Below the pieces are notes generated by a model. That model had not been told where the DNA came from and made no database searches. It worked only from the letters and a program-made list of their open reading frames with translations. The position numbers and the translations under genes were made by a program. From Akkermansiaceae bacterium UBA5020 (GTDB lineage Bacteria > Verrucomicrobiota > Verrucomicrobiia > Verrucomicrobiales > DEV007), in contig DGXY01000035.1 of NCBI GenBank assembly GCA_002396885.1, positions 1-38,361 of the forward strand: a stretch of 38,361 bases of DNA. The letters run 5' to 3'. Shown piece after piece: positions 7,628-16,356 of this stretch (its first letter is position 1; each line of letters begins with the position of its first letter).

Positions 7628-8520
7628 ACGCGCTCGTCGATCCTCTCAGTTACCGCGAACAAAGCCCGGACGTACGCGCCAGGTTTCAGGCCTTGAAAGA
7701 GCGGCCCGTGGTGCTCTCGGTGGAGAATCTCTACAAGACCTTCCCAACGCCGGGCGGACCCGTCACCGCGCTGAAGGATCTCAGCTTCCAGGTTTTCCGT
7801 CGCGAGTTCATGTGCGTGATCGGACCCTCCGGCTGCGGCAAGTCGACCCTCATCCGCATCCTCGCGGGGCTCGAGGATGCGAGCGACGGCCAAGTCCTCC
7901 TCGACGGCAAACCCGTCAGCGGCCCCGGACCCGATCGCGGCATGGTTTTCCAATCCTACACCCTCTTTCCCTGGCTCACCGTGAAGCAGAACGTGATGTT
8001 TGGCCCACGCATGGCCGGACAAGGCGCGGCGGCGGAACCGGAGGCCCGCCAGTGGATCGACCTCGTGGGACTTTCCCGTTTCGAGAACAGCTACCCGCAC
8101 CAGCTCTCCGGAGGAATGAAACAGCGCGTCGCGATCGCCCGGGCCCTCGCGAACCGGCCACGCATCCTCCTGATGGACGAGCCCTTCGGCGCCCTCGACG
8201 CGCAGACGCGCAGCCAGATGCAGAGCTATCTCCTCCAGATCTGGAAGAATCTCGACATCACGATCCTCTTCATCACCCACGATCTCGACGAAGCCGCCTT
8301 CCTCGCCGACCGCATCCTCGTGCTCAAGGCCAATCCTGGCGAGGTCAACGAGATCATCGAGGTGCCGGTGCCGCGCCCGCGCACGCCGGCGCAGTTCGTT
8401 TCGCCCGAGTTCATCGCCACGAAATACCGCATCGACCACCTCATCCACCCCGAGGCCGCGCACGAGATGGATTCCATCCCTTTCCCTCGCATGACCGTCG
8501 CCGGGGACGACGTCGAGTAA
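7624..8520 (+). CDS. ABC transporter ATP-binding protein (NitT/TauT type)
   Basis: 298 residues. Walker A GPSGCGKST (67-75), Q-loop MVFQSYTLFPWLTV, signature LSGGMKQR (161-168), Walker B ILLMDEP (181-187), D-loop GALD and the switch histidine in ITHD are all intact. About 29 residues precede the NBD. It energises the permease at 6188, with which it shares a 4-nt ATGA overlap. It is the only ABC ATPase in the window, while a second permease and binding protein occur at 18382-20401 without one. Sharing is therefore plausible but unproven. Confidence 0.93.
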   Translation: MNALVDPLSYREQSPDVRARFQALKERPVVLSVENLYKTFPTPGGPVTALKDLSFQVFRREFMCVIGPSGCGKSTLIRILAGLEDASDGQVLLDGKPVSGPGPDRGMVFQSYTLFPWLTVKQNVMFGPRMAGQGAAAEPEARQWIDLVGLSRFENSYPHQLSGGMKQRVAIARALANRPRILLMDEPFGALDAQTRSQMQSYLLQIWKNLDITILFITHDLDEAAFLADRILVLKANPGEVNEIIEVPVPRPRTPAQFVSPEFIATKYRIDHLIHPEAAHEMDSIPFPRMTVAGDDVE

Positions 8521-8540
8521 CCCACCGCCGCCCCCCGACA

Positions 8541-9314
8541 ATGTCCACGGTCTGCCAATTCGAATGCCTTTCGTGGACGGAGCTTGCGGCACATCGCGAC
8601 GCCGGAGCCGGGCTCGTCCTCCTTCCCTGCGGGGCGACGGAGCAGCACGGCCCTCACCTGCCGGTCAACACCGATACCGTCATCGCCGAGCGGGTCTGCC
8701 TCGAGGCCGCCACCCGCAGCGGGGTCCTCGTCCTGCCCGCGCTGGCCTACACCGTTTCCTCCGGTCATACCCGGAAATGGCCCGGCACTTTCTCGCTGCG
8801 GCACGAGACCTTCATCCATACCGTCTGCGAGATCGCGGGTTGGTTGCGCTCAGGGGGATGGTCGCGGCTGCTCCTCGTGAACAGCCACTTCGGCAACGAC
8901 GCCTCGCTCCGCGTCGCCGTGGAGAAAATCCGGCTCGAGCACCTCGGCCGTCTCCAAGTGGGATTGAAACACACCTTTCTCCTGACCCCGGCGATTCGCG
9001 ATTATTTCGTGAGCGATGCCGACGACCTCCACGCCAACCGCGCCGAGACCGATCTGATGCTCCACCTCGCGCCCGACACCGTACGCATGGACCTCGTCGA
9101 GGACGATCCCGATCGCACCGCCGGCACCGTCTTCAGCCATCCCGTCTCCCAGACCAGCCTGAACGGGGTCACTGGTGCCCCCTCCCTCGGCGAGGCCACC
9201 CGTGGCGCCACCTTGTTCGAGGAGATGGTCGCCGCCCTCGTCTCCGTCATCGAAACCGCGAAGACCGAGGAACCTCCTCTCCCGAAAGAATATTGGTCAT
9301 CCTCCGTTTCCTGA
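8541..9314 (+). CDS. Creatininase-family amidohydrolase
   Basis: 257 residues of the creatinine amidohydrolase fold, a two-metal enzyme family that hydrolyses or dehydrates cyclic and linear amides (creatinine, FAPy-type intermediates, mycofactocin peptides). The metal-ligand stretch GATEQHGPHLPVNTDT gives E34, H36 and D45, the same spacing as creatininase, and the second histidine motif reads NSHFGND (H116) in place of the usual NGHGGN. The gene starts 20 bp after the ATPase and precedes the GS-like gene by 39 bp, so it belongs to the importer operon. It most likely opens an imported amide. The actual substrate cannot be read from sequence, and true creatininase is only one option. Confidence 0.85.
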   Translation: MSTVCQFECLSWTELAAHRDAGAGLVLLPCGATEQHGPHLPVNTDTVIAERVCLEAATRSGVLVLPALAYTVSSGHTRKWPGTFSLRHETFIHTVCEIAGWLRSGGWSRLLLVNSHFGNDASLRVAVEKIRLEHLGRLQVGLKHTFLLTPAIRDYFVSDADDLHANRAETDLMLHLAPDTVRMDLVEDDPDRTAGTVFSHPVSQTSLNGVTGAPSLGEATRGATLFEEMVAALVSVIETAKTEEPPLPKEYWSSSVS

Positions 9315-9353
9315 CAAACCACCAAGACTCCCTCTGTCACTTCTCCCTCCCCC

Positions 9354-10778
9354 ATGTCCAACGACTCCGCCCCCGTCTTCGCCGTTCCCGCAGGCTTCGC
9401 CCCTGACGCCGGAAAACTCGCCGCCGTAAAAGAACGCCTCGCTTCCGCTGGCGTCGAATACCTCTTCTCCACCTATGTCGACGTGCACGGCGTGCCCAAG
9501 GCCAAGGTGAACCCGCTCGCCTCCCTCGAGAAGATGGCGAAGGGCTCCGAGCTCTTCACTGTCGGAGCGATGGAGGGCATGGGCCTCGTCGGTCCGCAGG
9601 AAGACGAATGCGCCGCCGTGCCCGATCTCGACACCGTGATCATCTGCCCGTGGGACAAACGTTTCGCCTACTTCTTCGGCGATCTCTACTACCACGGCGC
9701 GCCCTACGCGAACGACTCGCGGCAGATCCTAAAGCGCCAGCTCGATCGCGCCGCCGCGATGGGACTGAAGTTCAATCTTGGCATCGAGCCCGAGTTCTAC
9801 GTGCTCCGCGAAGATCCGGAAACGGGCAAGCTCGTGCCCCTGCCCGAGCAACGCTACCTCGGCACCTGTCCCGCCTACGACGTCCACCAGTCGCTTGGCT
9901 CGATGGACTTCCTCGACCCCATGGTGAAACACATGAACGAGCTCGGCTGGGGTGTCTTTTCCTTCGATCAGGAGGGCGGCCATGGGCAATACGAGTTCGA
10001 CTTCAACTACGCCGACGCGCTCACCACCTCCGACCGGCTCACCTTCCTGCGGCTCATGGCCAAAGAAGTCGCTGCCTCGGTCGGAGCCGTTGCCTCCTTC
10101 ATGCCAAAGCCCTTCGCGACCGACTTCCGCTCTGGCTGCCATTACAACATGTCCCTCGCCAATACCGGAACCGGAGAGAATCTCTTCGCGATCGAATCGG
10201 GGTCGAATCCCTACGCCGAACGCCACGGGATTCCGCTTTCGAAGATGGCCTTCCACTTCGTCGCCGGCATCCTCCGCCATGCTTCATCCATCACCGCGGT
10301 GTCCTCACCGACCTACAACAGCTATCAGGGATTCATTGCCCAGGGCGACATGCCCGATGTGAGCTGGGCGCCCGTCCTCGTGGCCTTCGGGAAGAACAAC
10401 CGCTCCGCGATGATGCGGCTGCCGCTCAACCGTTACTGCGTCGAGAACCGCGCGCCCGATATGGCGAACAATCCCTATCTCACCGCGGCGCTCCACCTCG
10501 CCGCCGGACTCGACGGCATCGAGGAGCAACTCGACCCGGGCGAGCCGGTCAACGACAACATCTACGCGAAAAGCCGCCGCGAGCTGAGAGAGGCCGGGAT
10601 TCGCTTCCTCCCTCCGACCCTCCTCCACGCCCTCGACGCTTTCGAGGAGGATCCCTTCATCGATGGCGTCTTCGGTGAGATGAAAGGCATCTACCTCGCT
10701 CAAAAACGCCGCGAATGGGATCAGGCGTTTTACACCATCCACGATCTGCAACTCGAACGGCAGTTCACGAGGTTGTGA
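9354..10778 (+). CDS. Type III glutamine synthetase-like ligase (gamma-glutamylamide synthetase candidate)
   Basis: 474 residues of the short GlnT/GMAS-like branch of glutamine synthetases, which ligate glutamate to ammonia, methylamine or other amines using ATP. Visible family motifs are YVDVHGVPKAK at the N-terminus, the metal/glutamate motif NLGIEPEFYVLR, HGQYEFDFNYADAL, the HxN motif GCHYNMSL, the NNRSAMMRLP phosphate/arginine motif and NNPYLTAALHLAAGLDG. There is no adenylylation tyrosine loop of the GSI-beta type. It follows the creatininase-family gene in the same operon. Context suggests an amine acceptor, not assimilatory glutamine synthesis, but methylamine versus ammonia cannot be decided. 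A paralogue lies at 12806. Confidence 0.85.
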   Translation: MSNDSAPVFAVPAGFAPDAGKLAAVKERLASAGVEYLFSTYVDVHGVPKAKVNPLASLEKMAKGSELFTVGAMEGMGLVGPQEDECAAVPDLDTVIICPWDKRFAYFFGDLYYHGAPYANDSRQILKRQLDRAAAMGLKFNLGIEPEFYVLREDPETGKLVPLPEQRYLGTCPAYDVHQSLGSMDFLDPMVKHMNELGWGVFSFDQEGGHGQYEFDFNYADALTTSDRLTFLRLMAKEVAASVGAVASFMPKPFATDFRSGCHYNMSLANTGTGENLFAIESGSNPYAERHGIPLSKMAFHFVAGILRHASSITAVSSPTYNSYQGFIAQGDMPDVSWAPVLVAFGKNNRSAMMRLPLNRYCVENRAPDMANNPYLTAALHLAAGLDGIEEQLDPGEPVNDNIYAKSRRELREAGIRFLPPTLLHALDAFEEDPFIDGVFGEMKGIYLAQKRREWDQAFYTIHDLQLERQFTRL

Positions 10779-11220
10779 GCCTTGGTCGGCCTACGGAACA
10801 CGCGGAAAACACAGAAATAGGAAGATGGACGACGGCGACAAAGACCCCGGTCTCCCACGGAAACGCTCGGAGTTTCGAAATCCTTCCAACCGTTCTGGAG
10901 CCGAGTTTTTTGTCTATTTCGGTGCCTGCGGCATCTCTCTCGGCCCTCTCTCTTTCCGCGGTTTCCGTTTGGTCCGTGGGCTGCCCCTCGATCGCTCGCT
11001 TGTGGGCCGTGTTTCTCCGTATACGCTCCACGACCTCCTGCTGCAGCTGGGCATCACCGTGTGCAGCTTCGTTTTCGTGGGCTGTCGGAGGTGACCTCCT
11101 TCCGTCAGGTCTATCCCCAGAGGTTCCCACCCCATAAGTCCTAACAAAACAATAAATTGTCATGGTTGGGAATCTCCCTCATTCCTCCAGCATTCCGATA
11201 CTCCACCACTCCCTTCTCAG
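10779..11220. other. Geneless stretch with a decayed inverted repeat
   Basis: The 442 bp between the GS-like gene and the Rieske gene have no frame with credible protein character. The left side (10790-10820, TACGGAACACGCGGAAAACA) is an imperfect reverse complement of 10951-10980 (TTTCCGCGGTTTCCGTTTGG), the 'CACGGAAAACAC' type of intergenic repeat. 11145-11165 is locally AT-rich and could hold the promoter of the Rieske gene, but I cannot pick a convincing -10/-35. Confidence 0.5.
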
Positions 11221-12573
11221 ATGAATCCGGTTACCGAATCCGAAGTCCGCGCCGCCTGCCTGCCGAATCCGGCGCGCGCCTCCCGTCCAACCCTCCGCCA
11301 GGCCCCGCCCGAGCTGCCCGTCTCCGACATTCTCGCCGAGATCGGGCGCATCGCCGACCTACCGCTTCCCCAAGCCACGACCCTGCCGCCGCAGGCTTAC
11401 ACCAGCGAGGAGTTCTTCCGCTGGGAGATCGCGAATCTCTTCGAGAACGATTGGATCGCCCTCTGCCACGTCTCCCAGATCCCGAGCACGGGAGACTTCC
11501 TCAATCTCGAAGTCTTCGGCGAGCCGCTCATCATCGTCCGCTCCAAGCTGGGCGACATCCGTGTCCTTTCGCGCGTCTGCCCGCACCGCGCCATGGACAT
11601 CATGCCGCCCGGCTTCGGCTACGACGGCCACAGCATGGCGACCCCGCACGAGGGAAAGCCCGGCTGCGGCAACACCCGCTTTTTCCTTTGTCCCTACCAC
11701 TTCTGGACCTTTGAACTCGACGGCGGACTCAAGGCCTGTGCCGAGATGGGCGAGACCGAAGGCTTCCAGCGCGACGAATGGGGCCTGCGGACCTTCCGTT
11801 CGGAGGTGTGGAACGGCTTTGTCTTCGTCAATCTCGATGGCAGCGCGCCCCGCACCGTCGCCCAGCAATACACCGCCCTCGCGGAAGATATCGCCCCGTG
11901 GAATCCGGCGGAGATGGAGCTGATCGCCGCCAATGAGTGGGATTGCAGCTTCAACTGGAAAGTTCTCGCCGAGAATTTCATGGAGTCCTACCACCACGCG
12001 GGTGCGCACAGCAAAACCCTCCAGCCCATGATGCGCGCCCGCGACACCTGGACCGAGGAGGAGAAGCCTTTCCACATCCGCTGCCACCTGCCCATGCGCG
12101 AAACGGTGCGCGCCGAGATCCAGGAAAAAGAAACCACCGGCGATGGGTGGGACAACTTCCCCCCCATCCCCGGGTTGCCGGAAGAGGAGCGCTTCAGTTG
12201 GGGGCTCGTGATGGGGTATCCGCTCTTCACCTACGTCTACACCGCCGACTCGCTCATCTGGTATCGCATCCTTCCTGTCGCGCCCGACCGGCTCCAACTT
12301 CTTACCACCATCCTCGTGCCGAAGAGTTCCACCGGACTGCCCGACTTCGAGAAGCGACGCGAGCGTGCCAACCGTGCCGGGATTGAATTCCACCTCGAGG
12401 ACATGGAGGTCTGCATGGCCGTGCAACGCGGGCTCACCACCGCCGGCTATCAACGCGGCCGCCTCAGCCACCTCGAGATGTCCGTCTGGCTCATCCAGCG
12501 CTACCTCGCGGCGCGGTCGCGCGGCACTTGGCCGACGATGGACCGGCCCGCAGCGGCTTCGCAGGAGCCGTGA
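11221..12573 (+). CDS. Rieske non-heme iron oxygenase, alpha subunit (Glu-bridged, carnitine/betaine oxygenase-like)
   Basis: 450 residues. The Rieske [2Fe-2S] ligands are C120/H122 (CPHRA) and C157/H160 (CPYH), separated by a longer than usual glycine-rich loop. The mononuclear iron motif ENFMESYHHAGAH supplies H258 and H263; D394 in HLEDMEV is the probable third ligand. Naphthalene dioxygenase has a bridging Asp at the position three residues before the first His; here it is E255. A glutamate there is known from carnitine oxygenase CntA, and related enzymes attack quaternary ammonium compounds. Function as an N-demethylase or C-N cleaving monooxygenase is inferred. No reductase or ferredoxin gene is nearby, so an unlinked electron donor is needed. 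Confidence 0.87.
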   Translation: MNPVTESEVRAACLPNPARASRPTLRQAPPELPVSDILAEIGRIADLPLPQATTLPPQAYTSEEFFRWEIANLFENDWIALCHVSQIPSTGDFLNLEVFGEPLIIVRSKLGDIRVLSRVCPHRAMDIMPPGFGYDGHSMATPHEGKPGCGNTRFFLCPYHFWTFELDGGLKACAEMGETEGFQRDEWGLRTFRSEVWNGFVFVNLDGSAPRTVAQQYTALAEDIAPWNPAEMELIAANEWDCSFNWKVLAENFMESYHHAGAHSKTLQPMMRARDTWTEEEKPFHIRCHLPMRETVRAEIQEKETTGDGWDNFPPIPGLPEEERFSWGLVMGYPLFTYVYTADSLIWYRILPVAPDRLQLLTTILVPKSSTGLPDFEKRRERANRAGIEFHLEDMEVCMAVQRGLTTAGYQRGRLSHLEMSVWLIQRYLAARSRGTWPTMDRPAAASQEP

Positions 12574-12651
12574 TGGAACCGTGTTATGTGGGAACCACGA
12601 CCCCGTTTGGTGTAATTCCTTCACTCCTTCCTTCAGCTCATTAACACAACT

Positions 12652-12746
12652 TCATTCGTGTCAATTCGCGTTCCATTCGCGCCCATTCGCGTTCCATCTC
12701 CTTCAACGCGAATGGCCGCAAATATCCGCGAATTTTCGCAAATTCC
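12652..12746. repeat. Degenerate inverted repeat of the ATTCGCG type
   Basis: The left arm has tandem TTCATTCGTGTCAATTCGCG-like units (CATTCGCGNCC repeated). The right arm carries their complements (AACGCGAATGG, CCGCGAATTTTCGC). It lies in the 232-bp gap between the Rieske gene and the second GS-like gene and could fold into a long imperfect hairpin. Comparable elements sit at 35734-35816 and 10790-10980. Confidence 0.65.
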
Positions 12747-12805
12747 AGCCACTGAGACCCCCTTTTGAATCCCAATTCCCGAATCTTTCCCCATTCCCTC
12801 CCACC

Positions 12806-14167
12806 ATGAAATCCACCGAAGAACTCCTCCGCCTCCGCGACGAACTCAAAGCCAAAGGCGTCAAATACTGCGTCGGCGCCTATGTCGACATCCACGGCGT
12901 GCCCAAGGGTAAGTTTGTGCCCATCGATCATTTCGTCCACTTCGCCGAAGGCTCCGAGCTTTACACGGGCTACGCCCTCGACGGTCTCGGGCAAAAACCC
13001 AACGACGACGAGATCGCCTCTGTCCCGGACCTCGACCGCGGCTGCATTCTGCCGTGGAACCAGGAAGTGGCCTTCTATCCAGCCGACAACACCTTCAAGG
13101 GCGAACCCTATGAGGTGAACACGCGCGTCGTTCTCAAAAAAGTCCTCGCCGAAGCCGCGGCGATGGGCTTCGGGATGAATCTCGGGATCGAATGCGAGGT
13201 CTATATCCTCCGCCTCACGAAGGAGGGCAAACTCGAAGTCCCCAACGACGACGACAACCTCGTCAAGGCCTGCTATGACGTGAAGCGTTTCCTCGACCGC
13301 TACACCTGGCTCGACAAGGTCTCGACCACGATCAACGACCTCGGCTGGGACCTCTATTCGCTCGACCACGAAGACGCGAATTCGCAGTTTGAGTTCGACT
13401 TCAAATACGCCGACGCGCTCACGATGTGTGATCGCTTCGTCTTCTTCCGCATGATGGCGAAACAGTATGCCTCCGAAGAGGGTCTTATCGCCACCTTCAT
13501 GCCGAAGCCCTTCGCGGACAAGACCGGCACCGGAGCCCATTTCAACATGTCGCTCTACGATCCGGCAACCGGGGCAAATCTTTTTGCCCGCGATCCCGCC
13601 GATGATCCGCGCGGCCATGGCCTTACCGATCTCGCCTACCAGTTCATCGCCGGCGTGCTGAAACACGGTCCCGCCCTCTGCGCCGCCTTTGCACCGACCG
13701 TCAACAGCTACAAACGCCTCGTGCGGCGCGGGTTGATGGCCTATTACAGCTGGGCGCCGGTCTTCAACAGCTACGGCCGGAACAACCGCACCAACGCCCT
13801 GCGCGTGCCCATGGGCGGAGGACGCGTCGAATCGCGCAACGCCGATGCCGCCTGCAATCCCTATCTCGCCGCCGCCCTCGTCCTCGCCGCCGGACTCGAA
13901 GGCATCCGCGAAGGACTCGACCCTGGATTCGCGCAGGAAGACAACCTCTACGAATACACCCCCGAGCAACTCGCCGCCGCCGGCATCCAAGAGCTGCCGC
14001 GGACGCTGGATGAAGCGGTCAAGGCCTTCGCCGACGATCCCTTCGTGACCAAGGTGCTCGGACAGGAGTTGCGCGACGAGTTCATCGCCTACAAGTCGGA
14101 GGAATGGCGGCAATACCACCAAACGGTCTCGCAGTGGGAGATCGACCGCTATGCGCGCATGTTCTGA
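12806..14167 (+). CDS. Second type III glutamine synthetase-like ligase
   Basis: 453 residues, paralogous to the product of 9354-10778. It has YVDIHGVPKGKFVPIDHF, the motif NLGIECEVYILR, NSQFEFDFKYADAL, the GAHFNMSL HxN motif, NNRTNALRVP, and ESRNADAACNPYLAAALVLA. The substrate loop differs from the first copy (C in place of P in GIECE; RVESRNAD versus CVENRAPD), so the two probably accept different amines or act at different steps. The ATG at 12806 is preceded by a pyrimidine-rich stretch without a clear ribosome binding site, and a repeat separates it from the Rieske gene. It ends cluster A. An ammonia-dependent activity cannot be excluded. Confidence 0.84.
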   Translation: MKSTEELLRLRDELKAKGVKYCVGAYVDIHGVPKGKFVPIDHFVHFAEGSELYTGYALDGLGQKPNDDEIASVPDLDRGCILPWNQEVAFYPADNTFKGEPYEVNTRVVLKKVLAEAAAMGFGMNLGIECEVYILRLTKEGKLEVPNDDDNLVKACYDVKRFLDRYTWLDKVSTTINDLGWDLYSLDHEDANSQFEFDFKYADALTMCDRFVFFRMMAKQYASEEGLIATFMPKPFADKTGTGAHFNMSLYDPATGANLFARDPADDPRGHGLTDLAYQFIAGVLKHGPALCAAFAPTVNSYKRLVRRGLMAYYSWAPVFNSYGRNNRTNALRVPMGGGRVESRNADAACNPYLAAALVLAAGLEGIREGLDPGFAQEDNLYEYTPEQLAAAGIQELPRTLDEAVKAFADDPFVTKVLGQELRDEFIAYKSEEWRQYHQTVSQWEIDRYARMF

Positions 14168-14174
14168 GGAGAGT

Positions 14175-14440
14175 TCATCCCAACGGATTCACCTCCTCAA
14201 CCCCCATCCGTTCGAGCTCGACGGGATTCCGCGAGGAGTCCGGATGACCGCGACCGAAGGTCCCGCCCCGAGGCGACCCCAACGGTCGGAAAGGGTCGGA
14301 GTGATCGGGAGAATCTTACTTTCGTAGCCGGGTTCCAGCCGCGCCAGCCAGCGTTCGAAGGACGGACATTTGGCCGGGTGATTTTCGTCGGAGGACCTCG
14401 GATCGTTCCCGGGAATCTGAATCCCATGAGATCGATCTGA
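14175..14440 (-). pseudogene. Decayed PIN-domain toxin gene (vapC/fitB type)
   Basis: On the minus strand one frame reads GIQIPG, then FERWLARLEPGYESKILPIT and RWGRLGA. This is the conserved middle of FitB/VapC PIN toxins (pattern WL..L...Y..+ILPI....A..WG+L.A). The expected C-terminal end appears in another frame as SRNPVELERMGVEEVNPLG ending at TGA 14175-14177, as in family members that end 'TRN..DF...GV.V.NPF'. Between the two, the segment that should carry the catalytic Asp is missing (about 25 codons), and there is a frameshift. The N-terminal LDTNV motif is not visible. It is therefore a dead gene. It fills what would otherwise be a 420-bp gap between cluster A and the PepSY genes. Confidence 0.68.
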
Positions 14441-14587
14441 ACTGGAGTCGCGTCTGGCGAAAGATTTCGTCCGCCGATGCCGCGGCGTTTTTCCGCCGTC
14501 CGATCATCTCCCCGTCATCTTCATCGGGGAAACTATCGATGTCGGAGGCGGTCGCCTTCGGCTCCGTGTTCAAACCCCCTCGATTTT

Positions 14588-15067
14588 ATGAAGAAGCAAT
14601 TCGTTCTCGATCTCTCGGCCAACCTGCTGGGCAGCACCTTCACCTCGGTCCGCGCCGAGGGCATCTCTCTGAAGCAATGTCCGGAGTCGGTCCGGGAAAC
14701 GATCCACTATCATTCCCAGCCGGGCCGGATCGACGGAGTCAATGCGGTGCGCGCCAAAGGCCGCCTTCTCTACGTCGCCGAAATCGAGCGTCCCGGTGCG
14801 GGCGAGCGCACCCTCCATGTCTCGGGCGACGGAGCGCTCCTGCGGATCGTCGATGAAGTCCGTCTTCGCGACCTCCCTCGGCCGGTGAAGGCCGCCCTGC
14901 ATCCCTTTTTGGGAGACGGGAACCGCTTCGACGGCGCGGACCGCGTCATCTCGGAGAATCGCACCGAATACCACGTCGATTTCGATCTCATCGATGAAGT
15001 CGACCTGCATCTGGTCATCGGCGAAGGCGGCGAGATCCTCCGCCATCGTGAGGAGGCTGATTTTTGA
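14588..15067 (+). CDS. PepSY-like exported protein, copy 1
   Basis: 159 residues with a weak signal-like start (MKKQFVLDLSANLLGSTFTS) and then two repeats of the PepSY-like pattern. In each repeat a helix is followed by 'R..GR.LYVAEIE...E+.L+VSGDG.LL' strands; the protein ends HREEADF. PepSY-like proteins of this kind sit next to OmpR-type two-component systems and are thought to act in the periplasm as inhibitors or sensors. A tandem paralogue follows at 15184, and the regulator pair at 15682-17726 is probably its partner. The signal peptide is poor because hydrophobic residues are broken by Asp and Asn, so export is uncertain. Confidence 0.7.
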   Translation: MKKQFVLDLSANLLGSTFTSVRAEGISLKQCPESVRETIHYHSQPGRIDGVNAVRAKGRLLYVAEIERPGAGERTLHVSGDGALLRIVDEVRLRDLPRPVKAALHPFLGDGNRFDGADRVISENRTEYHVDFDLIDEVDLHLVIGEGGEILRHREEADF

Positions 15068-15183
15068 AGGATCCCACAGGCATCGCTGGAGCGCAAAATC
15101 AGACCTTCCCCTTGCGACACCCGCGAGGTAGGATCATGTTTTTGCGGAGCGGAACCGGCCTCGAAGCCTCCGCACCAGCCAAC

Positions 15184-15672
15184 ATGAAGAGGAGGTTTTT
15201 CCACACCTTGATCCTGGCCTGCGCGGCCATCGCGGCGGGCCCGGGCGCGAGTCTCCATGCGGGGGACGAGGCGTCGAAACATCTTTCGGAGAACGTCCGT
15301 GCAAAGGTCTCGGAAAACCTCGGCGGGGGCCATGTCGATGACATCAAGGTGATCCGCATCGACGAACGCCAGCTTTACATCGTCGAGATCGACTTGCCCG
15401 GACCCCGCGAGCGAAAACTCCACATCACGGGCGAGGGTGTGCTCCTCAAGATGGTCGACAAGCTCCGGCTCGCGGATCTCCCTCCCGCGGTCCGGGCGGT
15501 GGTGGACCCGATCCTCGCGAACAAGGGACGCTTCGACAGCGCCGACAAAGTGACCGCCAGCGGCAAGGTCGAATATCACCTCGAGTTCGATCTTCCCGGG
15601 CGTGTCGAGCTCGAACTCGTCCTCAGCGAAAGCGGGGAAGTGATCAGCCGACGCGAGGAAGCCGATTTTTGA
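15184..15672 (+). CDS. PepSY-like exported protein, copy 2
   Basis: 162 residues with a good Sec signal (MKRRFFHTLILACAAIAAGP, cleavage likely after SLHA). The domain layout matches the upstream gene, including LYIVEIDLPGPRERKLHITG, a VVDPILANKGRFDSADKV stretch matching LHPFLGDGNRFDGADRV in copy 1, and the identical ending REEADF. The two genes are a tandem duplication. The gene ends 9 bp before the response regulator, so all three are probably one transcript. A role as periplasmic modulator of the neighbouring kinase is inferred from context. Confidence 0.75.
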   Translation: MKRRFFHTLILACAAIAAGPGASLHAGDEASKHLSENVRAKVSENLGGGHVDDIKVIRIDERQLYIVEIDLPGPRERKLHITGEGVLLKMVDKLRLADLPPAVRAVVDPILANKGRFDSADKVTASGKVEYHLEFDLPGRVELELVLSESGEVISRREEADF

Positions 15673-15681
15673 GGGAATCCC

Positions 15682-16356
15682 ATGCGCCTCCTCCTCGTCG
15701 AAGACTCGCAGCGGCTCCGGACCACTCTGGTGCGGGCGCTCGGCAGGCTGGGCTACGCCGTCGATGAGGCGCGGGATGGCGACGAGGCCATGGCAAGCGT
15801 CGGGGTCCATCCCTATGACGCCATCGTTCTCGACCTGATGTTGCCGGGAAAAAGCGGGCTTGAACTGCTCGAGACGTGGCGGCGTCGGGGCGATCTCACC
15901 CCGGTGCTCATCCTCACCGCTCTCGCTTCCGTGGCGGACCGGGTGCGGGGACTCGCGCTCGGAGCCGATGACTACCTTGTGAAACCCTTCGCGATCGAGG
16001 AACTCGCGGCCCGTCTCGAGGCGGTGATTCGGCGACACCGCGGGCAGGCCGACTCCCGCATCCGCGTGGCGGATCTCGAGATCGATCTCGCCGCCCGTAC
16101 CGTCAGGCGCGGCGGGCTGTCGCTCACCTTGACCGCCCGCGAGTTCTCCCTTCTGGAATGTCTCGCCCGGCACCCCGGCCGCGTCTTCAACCGCGAGCAG
16201 ATCGAGGCGCGTCTCTACGGCGAGGCCGACAGCCCCCTGAGCAACGCGGTCGATGCCGCGGTCTATTCGCTGCGTCGCAAGCTTTCCCCCGGCGACGCTC
16301 CGCCCCTCATCCACACCCGGCGCGGGCTTGGTTACGTGCTGCAGGAAATGCCATGA
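15682..16356 (+). CDS. OmpR/PhoB-family response regulator
   Basis: 224 residues: a receiver domain with acidic pair E7/D8, phospho-acceptor D51 (IVLDLMLPG), conserved Thr in LILTA and Lys in LVKPF, then a winged-helix DNA-binding domain (LTAREFSLLECLARHPGRVF, HTRRGLGYVL). It is transcribed with the kinase (ATGA overlap at 16353-16356) and 9 bp after a PepSY-like gene. Its targets are likely to include the PepSY pair. The arrangement resembles QseBC/TctDE-type systems. Confidence 0.93.
   Translation: MRLLLVEDSQRLRTTLVRALGRLGYAVDEARDGDEAMASVGVHPYDAIVLDLMLPGKSGLELLETWRRRGDLTPVLILTALASVADRVRGLALGADDYLVKPFAIEELAARLEAVIRRHRGQADSRIRVADLEIDLAARTVRRGGLSLTLTAREFSLLECLARHPGRVFNREQIEARLYGEADSPLSNAVDAAVYSLRRKLSPGDAPPLIHTRRGLGYVLQEMP

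Noticed and set aside
8541..9314. Calling the amidohydrolase creatininase proper
   Set aside because: The metal ligands fit the family, but NSHFGND differs from the usual NGHGGN and substrate specificity varies widely in this family.
11048..11066. Sigma-54-like GGGCATCACCGTGTGCA upstream of the first Rieske gene
   Set aside because: The GG-to-GC spacing is one base too long, and the site lies about 155 bp from the start codon.
10765..11163. 132-codon minus-strand frame in the gap after the first GS-like gene
   Set aside because: Low-complexity, no recognisable motif, and it runs into the end of the GS-like gene; the region looks like repeat-derived intergenic DNA.
14316..14573. 85-codon minus-strand frame upstream of the PepSY genes
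   Set aside because: The credible protein signal (PIN toxin) lies in a different frame of the same DNA; this frame is its shadow.
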